Source of the DNA: Aphis gossypii
Taxonomy: Eukaryota > Arthropoda > Insecta > Hemiptera > Aphididae
Assembly: GCF_020184175.1 (NCBI RefSeq)
Contig: NC_065531.1
Span: 42,181,213 to 42,245,212, forward strand
Direction of reading: 5' to 3'
DNA length: 64,000 nt
Shown in pieces: positions 36,497 through 49,009 of the stretch. The position numbers and the translations under genes were made by a program. Each line of letters starts with the position of its first letter. The stretch's first letter is position 1. Under the pieces are notes generated by a model. That model made no database searches and was not told the DNA's origin. It saw only the letters and a program-made list of their open reading frames with translations.

Positions 36497-36859
36497 TTTT
36501 AGTGTTCAGTCATTCAAAAAATAAGTTAAGAGCAGTCAGCTAATATTAAACTGTGTAGTGTAATTTGATTTGTTTTTCGAGAGAGCTATCCCGTTGATGG
36601 TACGCCAATTGGCCTAAAAATAATACCAATATTCGTTTTTTTCAAATTTGCTACAAACAAGCATCGAGAGTGGTATATTTCTGTGTAATGTAAGGTTCTC
36701 CAAGGACTACGATATTTGTCGAAAGTAAACATGCAATCATGCTTTCTGTGAAATGTTTTCTAAGAATAAACTCGTATTCGTTCGAATAAAATCTCATTTC
36801 TATGAACAAAAATACTGCAAAATAGTGCAAACGGCCATTATACGATTGTGGATATTTGC

Positions 36860-37500
36860 TATTTATTTAGTGTACACCGACTTTTGAGAATCATGATATG
36901 TATAATAATATCGCTGTGTATAGTAGGCATAGTAAATGGATTGGGTACAGAAGAAGATTGTTGTACGGCCGTGATAATTTTTGACATCTGAAGAAAATTA
37001 TAAAAAAATACGATTGCCTTCGTCGAATAATAACGCACTGCATACATTAGTTCATCATTTTTGTGTATATACCATAAGTCGTAATAATAAGAAGAACACA
37101 AAACAATTCCCTCTACAAGCGTTATGTTAACGATATCATTATTTATGAATAAGTGTACAATATAAGGGTAGAACACCAGAGAGACAGCGAGTTAGATGAG
37201 TGAGCTACAGCTGGTGACCCACGTACGGTTTTGCCTAACCTACATAATTTCCATTCTTCACTCTAGCGCCCCTCTCGGCCACAGAACCTTCTCTCTACCT
37301 ACTCACCACCCATACAATCCTTAAACTTCTCAGTTTATCCTCAAATAGTTGGTCATCTAACCACCGACGCGTAGGTATGAATACATATTGAAGTTAAATA
37401 CCATGAGTCCACATAGTCGACCGAACCGCCGTAGCATTTGGATAGTTTAGCTCTGCAGACTAAACATTTATTGTATTAACGTAATTGTCATACGTAATAT
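36860..37500 (-). promoter_or_regulatory. GC-richer stretch, possible promoter and 5' exon
   Basis: 37180-37470 is notably GC- and pyrimidine-rich (for example CTAGCGCCCCTCTCGGCC). On the minus strand a good acceptor TTTTCTTCAG (to about 36993) precedes 130 bases open in all three frames. The coding frame cannot be chosen. Could be the start region of a minus-strand gene. Confidence 0.25.
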
Positions 37501-37565
37501 TATCAGTGAACACATGGTAAGCTCGAGAAAATCGAAGTGAACTGAATACAATTTTTTTACTAGAA

Positions 37566-37620
37566 CAATGGTTTTCAACCGATGTGCTGTGAGCGTTCTT
37601 GAAGTGTATTAGGTTTCTAA
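37566..37620 (+). mobile_element. hAT-like terminus fragment
   Basis: CAATGGTTTTCAACCGATGT followed by GCTGTGAGCGTTC resembles the CAGTGGTTTTCAACC ends of insect hAT elements. The partner end and a target duplication were not found. From 37620 to 41100 no gene was recognised. Confidence 0.4.
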
Positions 37621-40600
37621 TATTTGATGTTCCATATCAATATAGATTATTTTATATCAGAGATGAATGATTGAATAATTGTTAAAAAGATTGAAACTAT
37701 TTTAGACGAATAAAAAATAAATCATGTTTTGTATAAAAAGATAAAATCATTAGGCTATTATATTGAATGTTAAGTACTTAAGTGTTCGAGACTGGGCTAG
37801 AGTAAGTGTATTTGAATGCCTCGCCTGTCTTGTACAGGTCCACCGAGTTCACGCTTCACACTGAATATGCCAAACTTGTACGCACTTATCGTGTAGTCGG
37901 CAACAGTAGTTCCGTTTTTTGGTGAAGCTAACGATTTATTTAGTATACAATATAATATGTGGGTATACTATGTATACATGACGTGAAGTTGTGTCGAGAA
38001 AGGTCAGTGTTATGTGTTCTGTAGCGAGAAATATTTTTATAGTGCCTATCTCTCCCCTCGTGAGTTATGCCGTTTAATTCACAATTGTATAACGCGTAGT
38101 AAAAAATAAATAATAATAATAAACTTTACTTATTCTTTGTATAGGGTTGACGCGCGTGTTTACAATTATCGGTAATGGATGTCCTGAAATTATACTATAT
38201 ACATTATACAAGCAAAAAAGTTATTATTGTTGTTTATAATTTTCATTTTTTTTTTTTTTTTATTATTATCATAAAGGATGCAAACTATTATATAAATCCA
38301 TTTCATACACACGAAAATATAATAATTGAACACGTGTATTATGCTTAGTATATTTTACATCCACGTCATTAAATAATATTATGATCTCAAAGAGTATACC
38401 GAGTACCGTGCGTTGCGTTATTCGTGATGGAAGGAAAGGATATGAATAGTTCGCACCTATTATTTTATACAACATTAAAATACCTTCTTCGGCAGCACCG
38501 ATGTATAATTTAACATAAATATCGGTATTTCTATTTAAAATTTTGCATTTTTCTTATTTTTTTTAAATAAACAAAATTATTACAAATACACTTTCGCTGT
38601 GGTTCAATAATTGAACAATTATTTAGAGAAAATGTATAATTTATGTACTGTATTTGTATATTATAATAAAAATAGATTATTTTTTACATGGCATAATGTT
38701 GTGTTTTGACAAACAATATTAGCTACAAATTAAAAGTCCTAATAGTTAAATCATGTTAGTAAGAAAATAGACAAAAAAAAAATTGATAACGTATTTCTCA
38801 TTAATATGCCAAAAGCAAAAATAATATCTAAAAATTGCATAGGTACCTACCATAGTTTTGAATCTTATCGTCGCTTTGACATGCGTGGTGTGCTTATAAT
38901 ATATGTATATTAGGTATATACTGCCTTTATCTATATCTATAGGTATGCGGGTATTGATTTAAAGATGACATGCGAACATTTAGGTATCAACAACTGAAAA
39001 ACCTGAAAAGACGCACCTTCTGTGTACGATAAATCACCCAACGGCCACTGTACGTCACGAATGTAGTATAGTACTATATTGTTTTAGTACTACTATCGCT
39101 AAACTGATTATATTATCACAGATTCGCGATACGCCGAGATGCGTTTTGTATTTTAATATTTGTATTTTGATCTCTATCTCCGCTTCGTTCTAAATCGATA
39201 TGAGAAACTCACGAGTCATATGCTACCTGCACACAACGATTAGAAATATAATCTTTGAGTTGAAAAGATATGATAAAATCCCGTTACTTGATCGACATGT
39301 GATATGATGATAATGAAATAAAATAGTAGTTTATCTATAAAATAAATTATCATGTATTTATAATTCTCACAAATGTGTCTCAGCAGTGGTGTAGTGTGGG
39401 TGTTTCGATAGAATATAAGCAGAAAAATTAACATATTTAAAATATGTTATGACTGCCTACAATCTAACATATGCAATTAGTTAAAGTAAAAAAAAAATAT
39501 ACAAAACTTTTTAACTCGGTGACATCTGAATTGAAAAATGAACTGTTAGGCACTATGGTGTATCATACATGCAAAATCATAAGTTCTTATAAAATAGTGT
39601 ATAAATACGAGGCTCTCTCGACGACATTAAATGTATATCGTAACTCATCTTCCATAAGCAGTATCAAAACATGTTAATAAAAAGCACGACGCGCAAATAT
39701 TGTCAATATATTTTTGATATCTTATATTTTTAAACATATTTATTATTTTTATTGTTGTTTAAAGTTAAAACAAAAAATAAAATATTTAATTTGATTTATA
39801 ATTGTTATACAATTCCAAAAAAAAAAAAAAATATTTTTATTTTACGTGTCAGCGGTGCTTACAGCAAGTACCCCATGTGTCTGAGTTGCAACTACGTTTA
39901 AGTTTGCTGCGTAGTTTTATACCCTATAGTTTAGTAGTAGGTGGGCGATAAACGAGTCACAATTTTAGTAAGTAATACATAATAATAGAATTATATTTTT
40001 TACATTAGGCACTAATTATTATAATGTTCTGATATTACTCGTATTTTACATTCATACATTGCACAATAAGTACATGTCATGTAACCTAACTCTATTTAAC
40101 ACACACATAGGCTTCCTAACACACTAATCTTTAATATATAATCTTACTACTTCTCCTGATAATCCCACGGTTTTAATGCGACTGGTCTTGTGAATTATTT
40201 GTTTAAATATCCTAAAAATAAAATAAAATAAGAATATAAACAAAACTTATGTTAATGAAAACCACATTCTATAACATGTATACTTTACTATTATCCTATT
40301 TGCTTATTGTATTATTATACTGAACACAAAATATAAAGTTTTTTTTTCTAATATAAAAATATTCTTTGTAAATGAAGAACGTTCCACAATATTAATGTCT
40401 ATACAAATTACAAATTATTTTATTTGTGTTTTACAACTAACTTATTTTTAATAGTAAATTTTAATGTTTGTAGTAATAATTGAACATAATTTTTAATTTA
40501 ATATTTTAGCCGGGTACTTATTTATATTGATGCAATTAACTATTATTTTTAAGAGTCAGTATAAATTTTTCAATGATTTTACCATGAATTTACATATTAG

Positions 40601-41139
40601 AAAATTATCAAAGTTGCAATAAACATATTTAATTGAAAATATTTCGTTATTATTTTTATTAAATGTTGATAAATCATGTTAAGAATAATATTAATTAAAA
40701 TAATAATAATAATAATATATGTAGGTTTATATTATTTTTCCTAGAACGAAGTTGCATGTACCTATATAATGATGGCCATTCATCAAATCAGAGGTTTTTG
40801 TAATAAAATAAATTGATATTCGATGTATAAAATCAAAATTAAATATGTAATAAGTCTAAAAGAAAAAAAAATATATAAAACGATATATATATGTATTTAT
40901 GACGAATTAAATTTAAAGAATAATAATTTGTAAAATTAAAAATATATTGAATACGCGTATTTTCTTAGAAATTTGTGATATTCATCCAATATAGATTATA
41001 TTTTAGAATTGTAATCAATTCGAATGCATATTAAAATAATCTGATATTTTACCACGAAAATACAAATGCACTTTACAAATTGACTTTCTTTTATTTGATC
41101 GTTTTTTGTCGTTATTTTATATATTCAGTAAGTGACTTA

Positions 41140-41370
41140 TTTTCGCGAGCAATATAACCCTGAAACGGCTAATTGGCGTGTCCAAAAGGTACAGCTACAG
41201 TGATTAGAGGGCGTGTGTTGCCCGTAGTTGCCGATTTAGCCACTCGTAGGTGTACGACGGAAATCCGCTTTTAACACGTGTCCGGCATTATACCCTTCCG
41301 GTCCTTGTAAATAACGACTGAGCCATTTACGAGGGTCAGCGCCAACGTTTGAAAACTTGTAGGGATTTGG
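41140..41370. other. Isolated GC/CpG-rich island with open frames on both strands
   Basis: About 230 bases of near-balanced composition inside AT-rich DNA. On the minus strand, 41385-41236 is open and reads NPYKFSNVGADPRKWLS, RYLQGPEGYNAGHVLK and on to a stop. On the plus strand LACPKGTATVIRG and VLPVVADLATRRC are also open. One may be a real exon or transposon relic; a promoter is equally possible. No family recognised. Confidence 0.3.
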
Positions 41371-41399
41371 AACAGTGTGAAAAATTCATTCAGATGGAA

Positions 41400-44300
41400 G
41401 TACACACGCCATGGAAGAATAGAAATAAAGTTAAATTTACTTTTTATCAATGTCGTGCTGAAAAATTTTGTTAAAACAAAACACCTATATTGTATAGGTG
41501 CTTTTTTTTTAAAAAAAAAAAAAAAAAAAGTATAAGAAAATAGAGCTGTAAAAAATTCACAACCATAACTTTAATACCTCACTTTTTTACATAAGTTACA
41601 AAATTTAAAAAAGTATGTGCAAAGGTATTGGGTTATAAATGTATTATTTACCGTGACTTTATAAGCTATAATGAAAATTGAATAAAGAAATCTAAAAAGG
41701 GACCATTTTGTTTCTCATAGTTTATCTTGATGCAAAACAATGTGCATACCTACATTATTAATATCTATTTTTGTCAAACATTTTTTGATTGTAATGATAA
41801 TTTAATGATTAGAAAATTATTTTTGTCATAGGTGAATTAATAATTATTGAGATTTCTTCTTAATTATTTTGTTTTCGAACTTTAATGATATTTTTTTTCA
41901 CTTGTTTGGAAGTCATTGAACACATTTGAAAAAAATGTATTTTCTAACTACAATATTTGTTTAAATGAAACTTTTAGAATTATATTACTACAATAAAATA
42001 GGAGAAAACAAATATTATTATAAAACTAATATAACCATTGATTTGCTTAGAGATTAAAATACAAATACAATTTTAATAGGTATCAATATTGTTTACCTCA
42101 ATATTGAACATATATTTGTATTGAGAAAGCTGGTTAATTTTGGTTTTTATAATCAAATTTGAATGTTGAGTTGATAAAATATTTGAAATAACTGAAATCA
42201 CAATAAACGATTAATTTTCAAACACAGACTTCATTAAACATATTTATTGATATATGTACTACTTAGCTAGGTACATAACAAAATATGCATTTAATTATTT
42301 ATAAATAACTTATAGAAAACAATGGTTAATTAAGTTTATACAAACTTTACGCTTTGTTATTTTTGTAATTCACTTATTGTGAAAATACAATGTGAGAGGA
42401 GTATCTAGAGAAAGGTACGTAATTTAACATTTTTCTATAACACATGATATTTACACTGGGTAATAATTTTAAAGTAACGATTTGGGAAATATTAATTTTT
42501 TTATAATTGCAAAAAAATAATTTCGAATATTTTACTATTATATTTTTAATTTCAAAATAAAATATTCTCTAGATTTTGTATGCATAAAATTCAAAGTTTG
42601 GATGGTTAGTTAATCAATTGTAATAACAAAGTATTGAATATTAGACATAAGTGAGTGGACTAAACACGATACATTGAAAAATGTTGGTTCCTTAATTCTA
42701 AAATTTAAATACTCCTAAAGTTATAGAAGGTTGATTATTCTTTCAAAGTTTGATTTTATACATAACATTTCTACAATTCTCGAAATATGACATTTAAAAT
42801 ATACGTAATCAGTTAAAAAGTAAAAATCTTAAACAAAATGTAATAATAAAAACTATAAAAATATAAATTAATATTTGTACTGTATAATTTTAAAACATTT
42901 AAAAATATATATTTTTAAAAAGATTTATACCTTACGAGATTATGAGTTTTTACTGTTAAAAAAATCATTCTGTATAGTTACGACCATGTTATTATAATAT
43001 AAGTTATATATATATATCTAGTTACAATATAAGAAAATAAATACATACGGATTGTACATGTTATTTTTGATTTTGGGTTTGATGTATTAAAAAAACAACA
43101 ACATCGGTATCACATACAGTATTGAAGTGAAATAACAAATATTCAGAATATAAAAAATCCAACAATAGAAAAGTATTTGATGATGTTATTTTCTAAAAAA
43201 TCAACATTGTACACGAATGACAATCGTTTCCTCAATTTTATAGAGTAAATAGCATTTTTTGTATTTTACAAACACTATAACCAGGTGCTTAGAATTTGGC
43301 TTTAGAATGAATTTGAAAGACCATTTACAGATTCTAATATGGATATTCATCTATTCCTAAGAAAAGGGATTTTCCTTTGTTATTCCGTAATGCTTTTCAT
43401 TTGAATGATTCAAATTTTGTTTACAACAAATTTTACTATACGCTATGCATGAACAATTTATAAATAAGAATATGCTGAATTTTTATATTGTCAATCAAAA
43501 TTATGTAAATTGCCTTTTTTGCCAATTTCAGTAATAAAGCAAAACAAATTATAAATCTGGTTGACAATACTTTTATCCAAAGCTTATAATAACAAAATTA
43601 TTAAAATCTTCAGGTGTATACTATCAGTATTACAATACTTATATATTATTTATTAGTTACTACTGCCTTTTTATATCTATTCGGTGAAAAAGAAACCTTG
43701 GAATGAATAAGATAATAATATGAACTCGTTAATTTGTTCAAAGTACTAAACATTTGAATGAAGAATAATAAAGTTTTTATTTTGTTTGAGATAACTTATT
43801 TTGATATTTGTTTACATTTTCGTGAGTTTGCACTTTGTTTTAGAAGGTAATTTTACTTCAAAGTCTATATGTTTCAATGAAAATATAAAAGTTTCTGAGA
43901 CTTGGAATAATTAATGACAAACAGGTAGGTACCAATATATATATTTTTATTTATTTATTATTTTGGTTTCAATCGAAGCAAACAATTAATTTTATATTTT
44001 GATTTTATTTCGTGTTGATATTTTAATTATGGTTCATAATACTTAATAAAAGTAACTTTCTAGTCTATTTTTATGCCTAAATTTATGTGTATTATTTAGG
44101 TATAATGTACCTACAATATATTACTAAGAAATAGAATAAAGAAAATAATTAATATATTTTCGATAATTTAGTAGGTGAGCTTCAAAGTGTTAGTAAAGGA
44201 TAAAAAGTAAGATATGATTTTTTTATTTATATTAATTATATTAATGTAAAATGAAATTAATTGAACATTTAATACTCTGTTTTTATTTTTTATTACTGTA

Positions 44301-45040
44301 TGAGTATACGTTTTAGATTACCCTTCGTAAAATTCATAATGGCTAATTAAAATTTTAGAAACTTTAATAGTTATGAACGTTTCTAATTAACTTTCTACAG
44401 TATTATCTTTATGATCTAATTTGTATTTCAAAGGACCAGCCTAAGTCCGAGTATAAATTGTACATGGAAATTATTTTAGTTTGATTTATCTGGGTTCAGT
44501 TTTACTGATGTAAATTTTACTTGAACTATTTTACGACGTTGACAAAAAAACTAAAAAGTTGTTTAGACAGTACTGTAAGATCTTGTATATAGTTGTTATC
44601 ATGACTCACGACTGAAAGGTTGTCGTAAATATTGTGATGATATAACGCCGATACATAACTTTATTTAAAATAATATAATAATTAGGTCTAAGTTATTTTA
44701 TGATATCCAAGAAATGTCTCTCGTGACCTGCATGTGTTAATTATATCAGTCATTTTTAAATTGTATAAGATTTTAACCTAATTATTAAACATTCATATTA
44801 TATCGTTCTGTATAATAAAGATTTATAAAATTCAAACGTTTATCAAATATTTTTTCGGTATTTAAACAAGTCGAATTTAGGCGTGTAGCGTTCGATAGCC
44901 AAAACCCGAATAAATGATTCGGTTTCAAAGTTCTGTTGATTTTAGACACAATATTAACATTATAAGCTTCTATATAAGTACGATCGTGCGTTATCAAAAT
45001 ATTGGTAACTATAATAGTGTAACGTTTTATGTGGCACTGT
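41400..45040. other. Gene-free AT-rich stretch
   Basis: No exon, RNA gene or transposon protein recognised. Homopolymer runs at 41502-41528. Confidence 0.55.
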
Positions 45041-45099
45041 GGTAATCGGTATTTCATATTATAATTTCGGTAGTGTTAAAATAATTATTTTGCAGAAAC

Positions 45100-45500
45100 G
45101 ATTTATGGCCAATTTTAGACAATGTAATCGGTAAATAAATATAACACTGGTGGTGACGTGACCGAGGCGTCTCCGTTGCGTCGATTTATCCCGAAATGTG
45201 CCGCCTACGTACACGTTATAGTAGTTGGATTTTCCGTGTCCGTGATATGCCACTCTTCAGAGTAAGTGGTTATAAATCGCATTGCAACAAAGCGGCGTAC
45301 ACAAGTTACACGATGACATTAATATCTTGGAACATTTTGGAGTCCCAAAATAGCTGTGGGTTTTATATCGAGCTTTCAAAACTGTGTTCATTTTTGAAAT
45401 GCGTGTTCAAAAAAACCATAATATTAAAAAGTACAAGTACGAGGGTTTGATTTACCGCAGCGTAGTACGCGAGTACAGGACTCCGCAGTATATTATTATG
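45100..45500 (+). promoter_or_regulatory. CpG-rich start region with candidate first exon at 45196-45261
   Basis: CpG density rises sharply from 45150. On the plus strand ATG at 45196 (CCGAAATG) opens 22 codons, MCRLRTRYSSWIFRVRDMPL and two more, ending at consensus donor GTAAGT (45262-45267). The opposite strand is open too (45253-45059, MAYHGHGKSNYYNVY...), so the coding strand is not proven. No following exon could be linked in phase with confidence. Confidence 0.3.
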
Positions 45501-46599
45501 ACACACCACGCACGCTGTAATGGTTACGTAGTACATTGGTACGCCTAATCCAATATTGTCATAAAGATTAATTTTAATAATAATAGTAATTTAAAATATT
45601 ATACTGTTAAACTTTAACATGCAGACAACGATAAAACGACGAATATTACGCCTATGAAGTCAGGAGTGATGGGTTGGGATTTATCTCAACAATTTTAAAG
45701 TCCGCTAAAACATAGTTCTGAAATAAATGATAAAAATTGTATGTGGAAATTAAAGTTTTACCTATAAGACAATCGATATTATTTTGTAGCAGTTGCGTCA
45801 ATACAACGGAGAATTGTTTATTTATTTATAAATAATTTTATGATATTATAACCAATTAATTCAAATCCTTCATTCAAAATCCTATTATTACACCCACGTC
45901 TGTTTAAAATAGTGTACTTACGTTTTACAATAAATTCACAATATAAACTTGTTTTCGCGAATTCGATGCTCCAATAGCCTAAAGATAAAATAAATTCGAA
46001 GCGGGGAAAATCAAACAAATCAAAAGCTTTTCCTATCGTTGTATAAACTATAGGTATAGCAGATACACATCAAACGTTGAAACTAGTACAGTGTTGTCAT
46101 TTTAGTTTTAAATAGAGTGGGGTAAAAGTTTTAACCAGTCCAGATAAGTAACTTGAAAAAAAAAAACCGATTGCTATGTTTTCGCTACATTTCTACTTAC
46201 ATTTTTATCAAATTATTCTTACCGTCTTGTATGTTTTATAATTTAGATAATTTTTCTCAAATCTTTACAACGAAGTATTTTTTATTCATCAACTACATAA
46301 TTTATAAAATATAATATAAAGTATTTAGCAGATATTTTATATTGTATTTTAATTAAATGAAAAATCTATAAAATTACGATTAAATAACAATAATATTTTT
46401 AAGCTGTTAAAAGATTTCTTCTTGTTTTAATTTGTACAAATATATCCATTACATGAAAATAAAACCACAAAATAGATTGAATTTAATCAATTCCGTGATT
46501 AAACTTTATGATTACTGATATTACTTAATAAAACTGATATTAGTATCGTTATTGTACAATATGATGCTAAAATGTTCGTTTTCTTTTACACAACTTACG

Positions 46600-47130
46600 T
46601 GCACGTCCTCATGTATTTATACACTGTTTAGAAAAGGAACGTGGGTCACGGAAGGCAATTGTGTACATCTTTAAAAGACATCCCTCCATAGTGGAATCAG
46701 GCTCAGTCGCAAAGTATCGTGTGGGGATGTGTAGAAGAACCGATTTTCGTACGCCGCGATGTATTCCACTGGACCTGGTGTATGTATAATATCCAGGTCA
46801 CATTGTATATATGAATACATGACATTCCAAACTAACATTGAAGTTATAATATTCTAATATAGGACTTGTGATCTCCGTGAGCGGTAGCTTCAAGTTTCAA
46901 TAGTAAAGTATTGCATTCGTACACGTTCAATCAAGACGATTTAACAATTCATTGTGAAAACTATATCTGTGACAAACCATATTTTTTAGGTGTTTTATAC
47001 CGGATAGGAGGAGCTTGGCATCGAATTTTGGTCACGAAATATGGTGGTCAAGACAAACTCGAAATCGGACGGAGTGAGACGCTGGCAGGGGAAATATATC
47101 GGTTAACATTATCGGTGTTTGGGTAGGTTA
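46600..47130 (+). other. GC-richer stretch with two complex open frames
   Basis: After a TGTTTAG acceptor (46630) the plus frame reads KERGSRKAIVYIFKRHPSIV and on to a stop near 46792. From 46911 another plus frame includes VLYRIGGAWHRILVTKYGG and DKLEIGRSETLAG, ending TAG at 47126; an acceptor TATTTTTTAG and a donor GGTAGGT lie inside it. Both could be exons or dead transposon pieces; neither matches a family I know. A GACCTGG / CCAGGTC inverted repeat lies at about 46773-46799. Confidence 0.3.
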
Positions 47131-47159
47131 TTATTGTGACATTATTTTGTCGTCGTCAA

Positions 47160-47640
47160 AAACTGGGGTGCTAAAATTTACCTCTTCCAGTTTTCACCTC
47201 CCCGTTTGTCTAACCGCATGTTTGGGTGGCGACGGTGGCGGCGCTGTTATACCGTTCCGTGTGTGCCGGCGGCTGACGGGATCGACGGCGCGTACAGGCG
47301 CCCACATCTTTGGCGGTCCAGTCGGTGGTCGGCAGACAACGCGCGACATTGTCTATTGACGAGTGTGTTACTCGCACACGAACGGTCTCCGTGTCTCTCG
47401 TTTGCAGTCGTCTCGCGATTCGTACCGCGTTGCCGTGATAACGCGAATTTGGATAAAAAATAAAATTAAAAATATCAATAATTGCGGTCATAACAGTGGA
47501 TAGTGCAGTGTCCCCCCTCCAAAGAGACGGACTCGATTAATCCATAATATAACATAATACCACACACGTGGCAATTGAACACTAAAATAACATTACAATA
47601 ATAGTATCTACAGGAATCGCCCTGCGGCCGTTGCAGGTTT
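47160..47640 (+). promoter_or_regulatory. Strong CpG-rich island, probable promoter and 5' UTR exon
   Basis: The most CpG-dense part of the window (47210-47450), followed by A-rich sequence at 47450-47500. This is the pattern of an insect start site with a 5' untranslated exon. Overlapping ORFs on both strands arise from the GC content. It could drive a plus-strand gene whose downstream exon is at 59949, but that link is inference only. Confidence 0.4.
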
Positions 47641-49009
47641 TTTCTCCACGTCTAACTAAACAGGTGAAAGAGTTTGCAATATTCATTTACTCTCCATTGC
47701 GTCGCCCCTTATACCCTCAACCTCATCCTTTACATTTTCCTACTACACGTTTTTTGTTGTTGTCCAATACACAATTTTTTATGTTAAATTCTCGTGCGCA
47801 TTAAAAATCGGCCAACCGATGAAAATAATGTCGACGTGGAAAAATCCACTTGTTAATATTTAGGTATGCGCGATAATATCTATATAATATTTTGAACGTT
47901 TGGTTATTTCAGTATATGCATATTTTTTCTACACTTTGTGAAATTCATTATAAAAATAACGATATTTTTTTTTCCTGAAAAGTACAACAAACACGTTTGC
48001 ACCTATAATATGTTACTGTGTATTAATATACAGGTTGGTGCATTTTTTTTCTTTTTTGCTTACGTTAATAATTTAATGACATTTTTAATAATTTTAATAA
48101 CATTTTGTTTGTTGTATCACCCATAGTACCATTTGTTTTAAATTTTTGTTTTTCATTCAAAAAAAGTTATTTCCGTGTTATATAATTTCATAGTTGCATG
48201 AATATGTTGAAAATGCCCGTTAAAACCTTTCAATTGATACGGATAAATCCCGTGTATATAAACTGTATATTGCTTTTTATGTATCGTGAATATGATATAT
48301 CATAGAAGAATATATAATTTACTAAATATTAAATGTAATTTATAAAAAATGAGTTCAAGTACGGTTCGTTTGTATAAATGGTTCTAAATTGAAACAATGA
48401 GAAAAATTAAATTAAATTATATGTATACTAATAGTTTACGAACGCGTATTTGTTTAACCAACATCTATTAAAAACATGTCAATAGATGTTATATTCCAAT
48501 AAGAAATTGTCTACATTAGACGTTAAATTTAATTTTATAATCTGCTTTTAGATTTTTATTTTTATTTTTGTTATTTGTTTACTGAATATTATTAACATTT
48601 AAAATATATGATAATTATTAGTTTCAATCCAACTATGGAACGATTTTATTTCATGGATATTTTGATCCATATTTTTAAAGTGAAGAGAAAAACTATATTG
48701 GTTTTACAGTGACGTGTTAAAAAAAAAACAAACAATAGCGTGTCAGCGATCACTTTTTTCTGGTGGTAAATATATTTCTGGTCTTTCATGTAGCAAATTC
48801 AATCGATTGGAAATAATTGGACCAAGACGGAACTTTGGGTTTGTTAATATCGGAAAAAGTCCATTATTTGGCAAAAAAAAAAAAAAAAAAAAAAATAGGT
48901 AAAATCCGCGATAAAATCTGATATATATTTTTAAACTTAAAAGGAGTGGCAAGAATTTACATTGAATTGTTGACTTTATTCTATAATCTTAAAAATAACA
49001 CTTAATATT

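Noticed and set aside
35675..36620. GAGCTACCCGTTGAATC (35675) and GAGCTATCCCGTTGATGG (36581) as a repeat pair
   Set aside because: The similarity is short and gapped and does not extend into the flanks.
38488..38510. U6 snRNA-like start (CTTCGGCAGCAC)
   Set aside because: Only about 12 bases match the U6 5' hairpin. The following conserved U6 sequence is absent.
47147..47491. Three overlapping ORFs in the CpG island
   Set aside because: Open frames on both strands in one GC-rich patch are expected by composition; none looks like a known domain.
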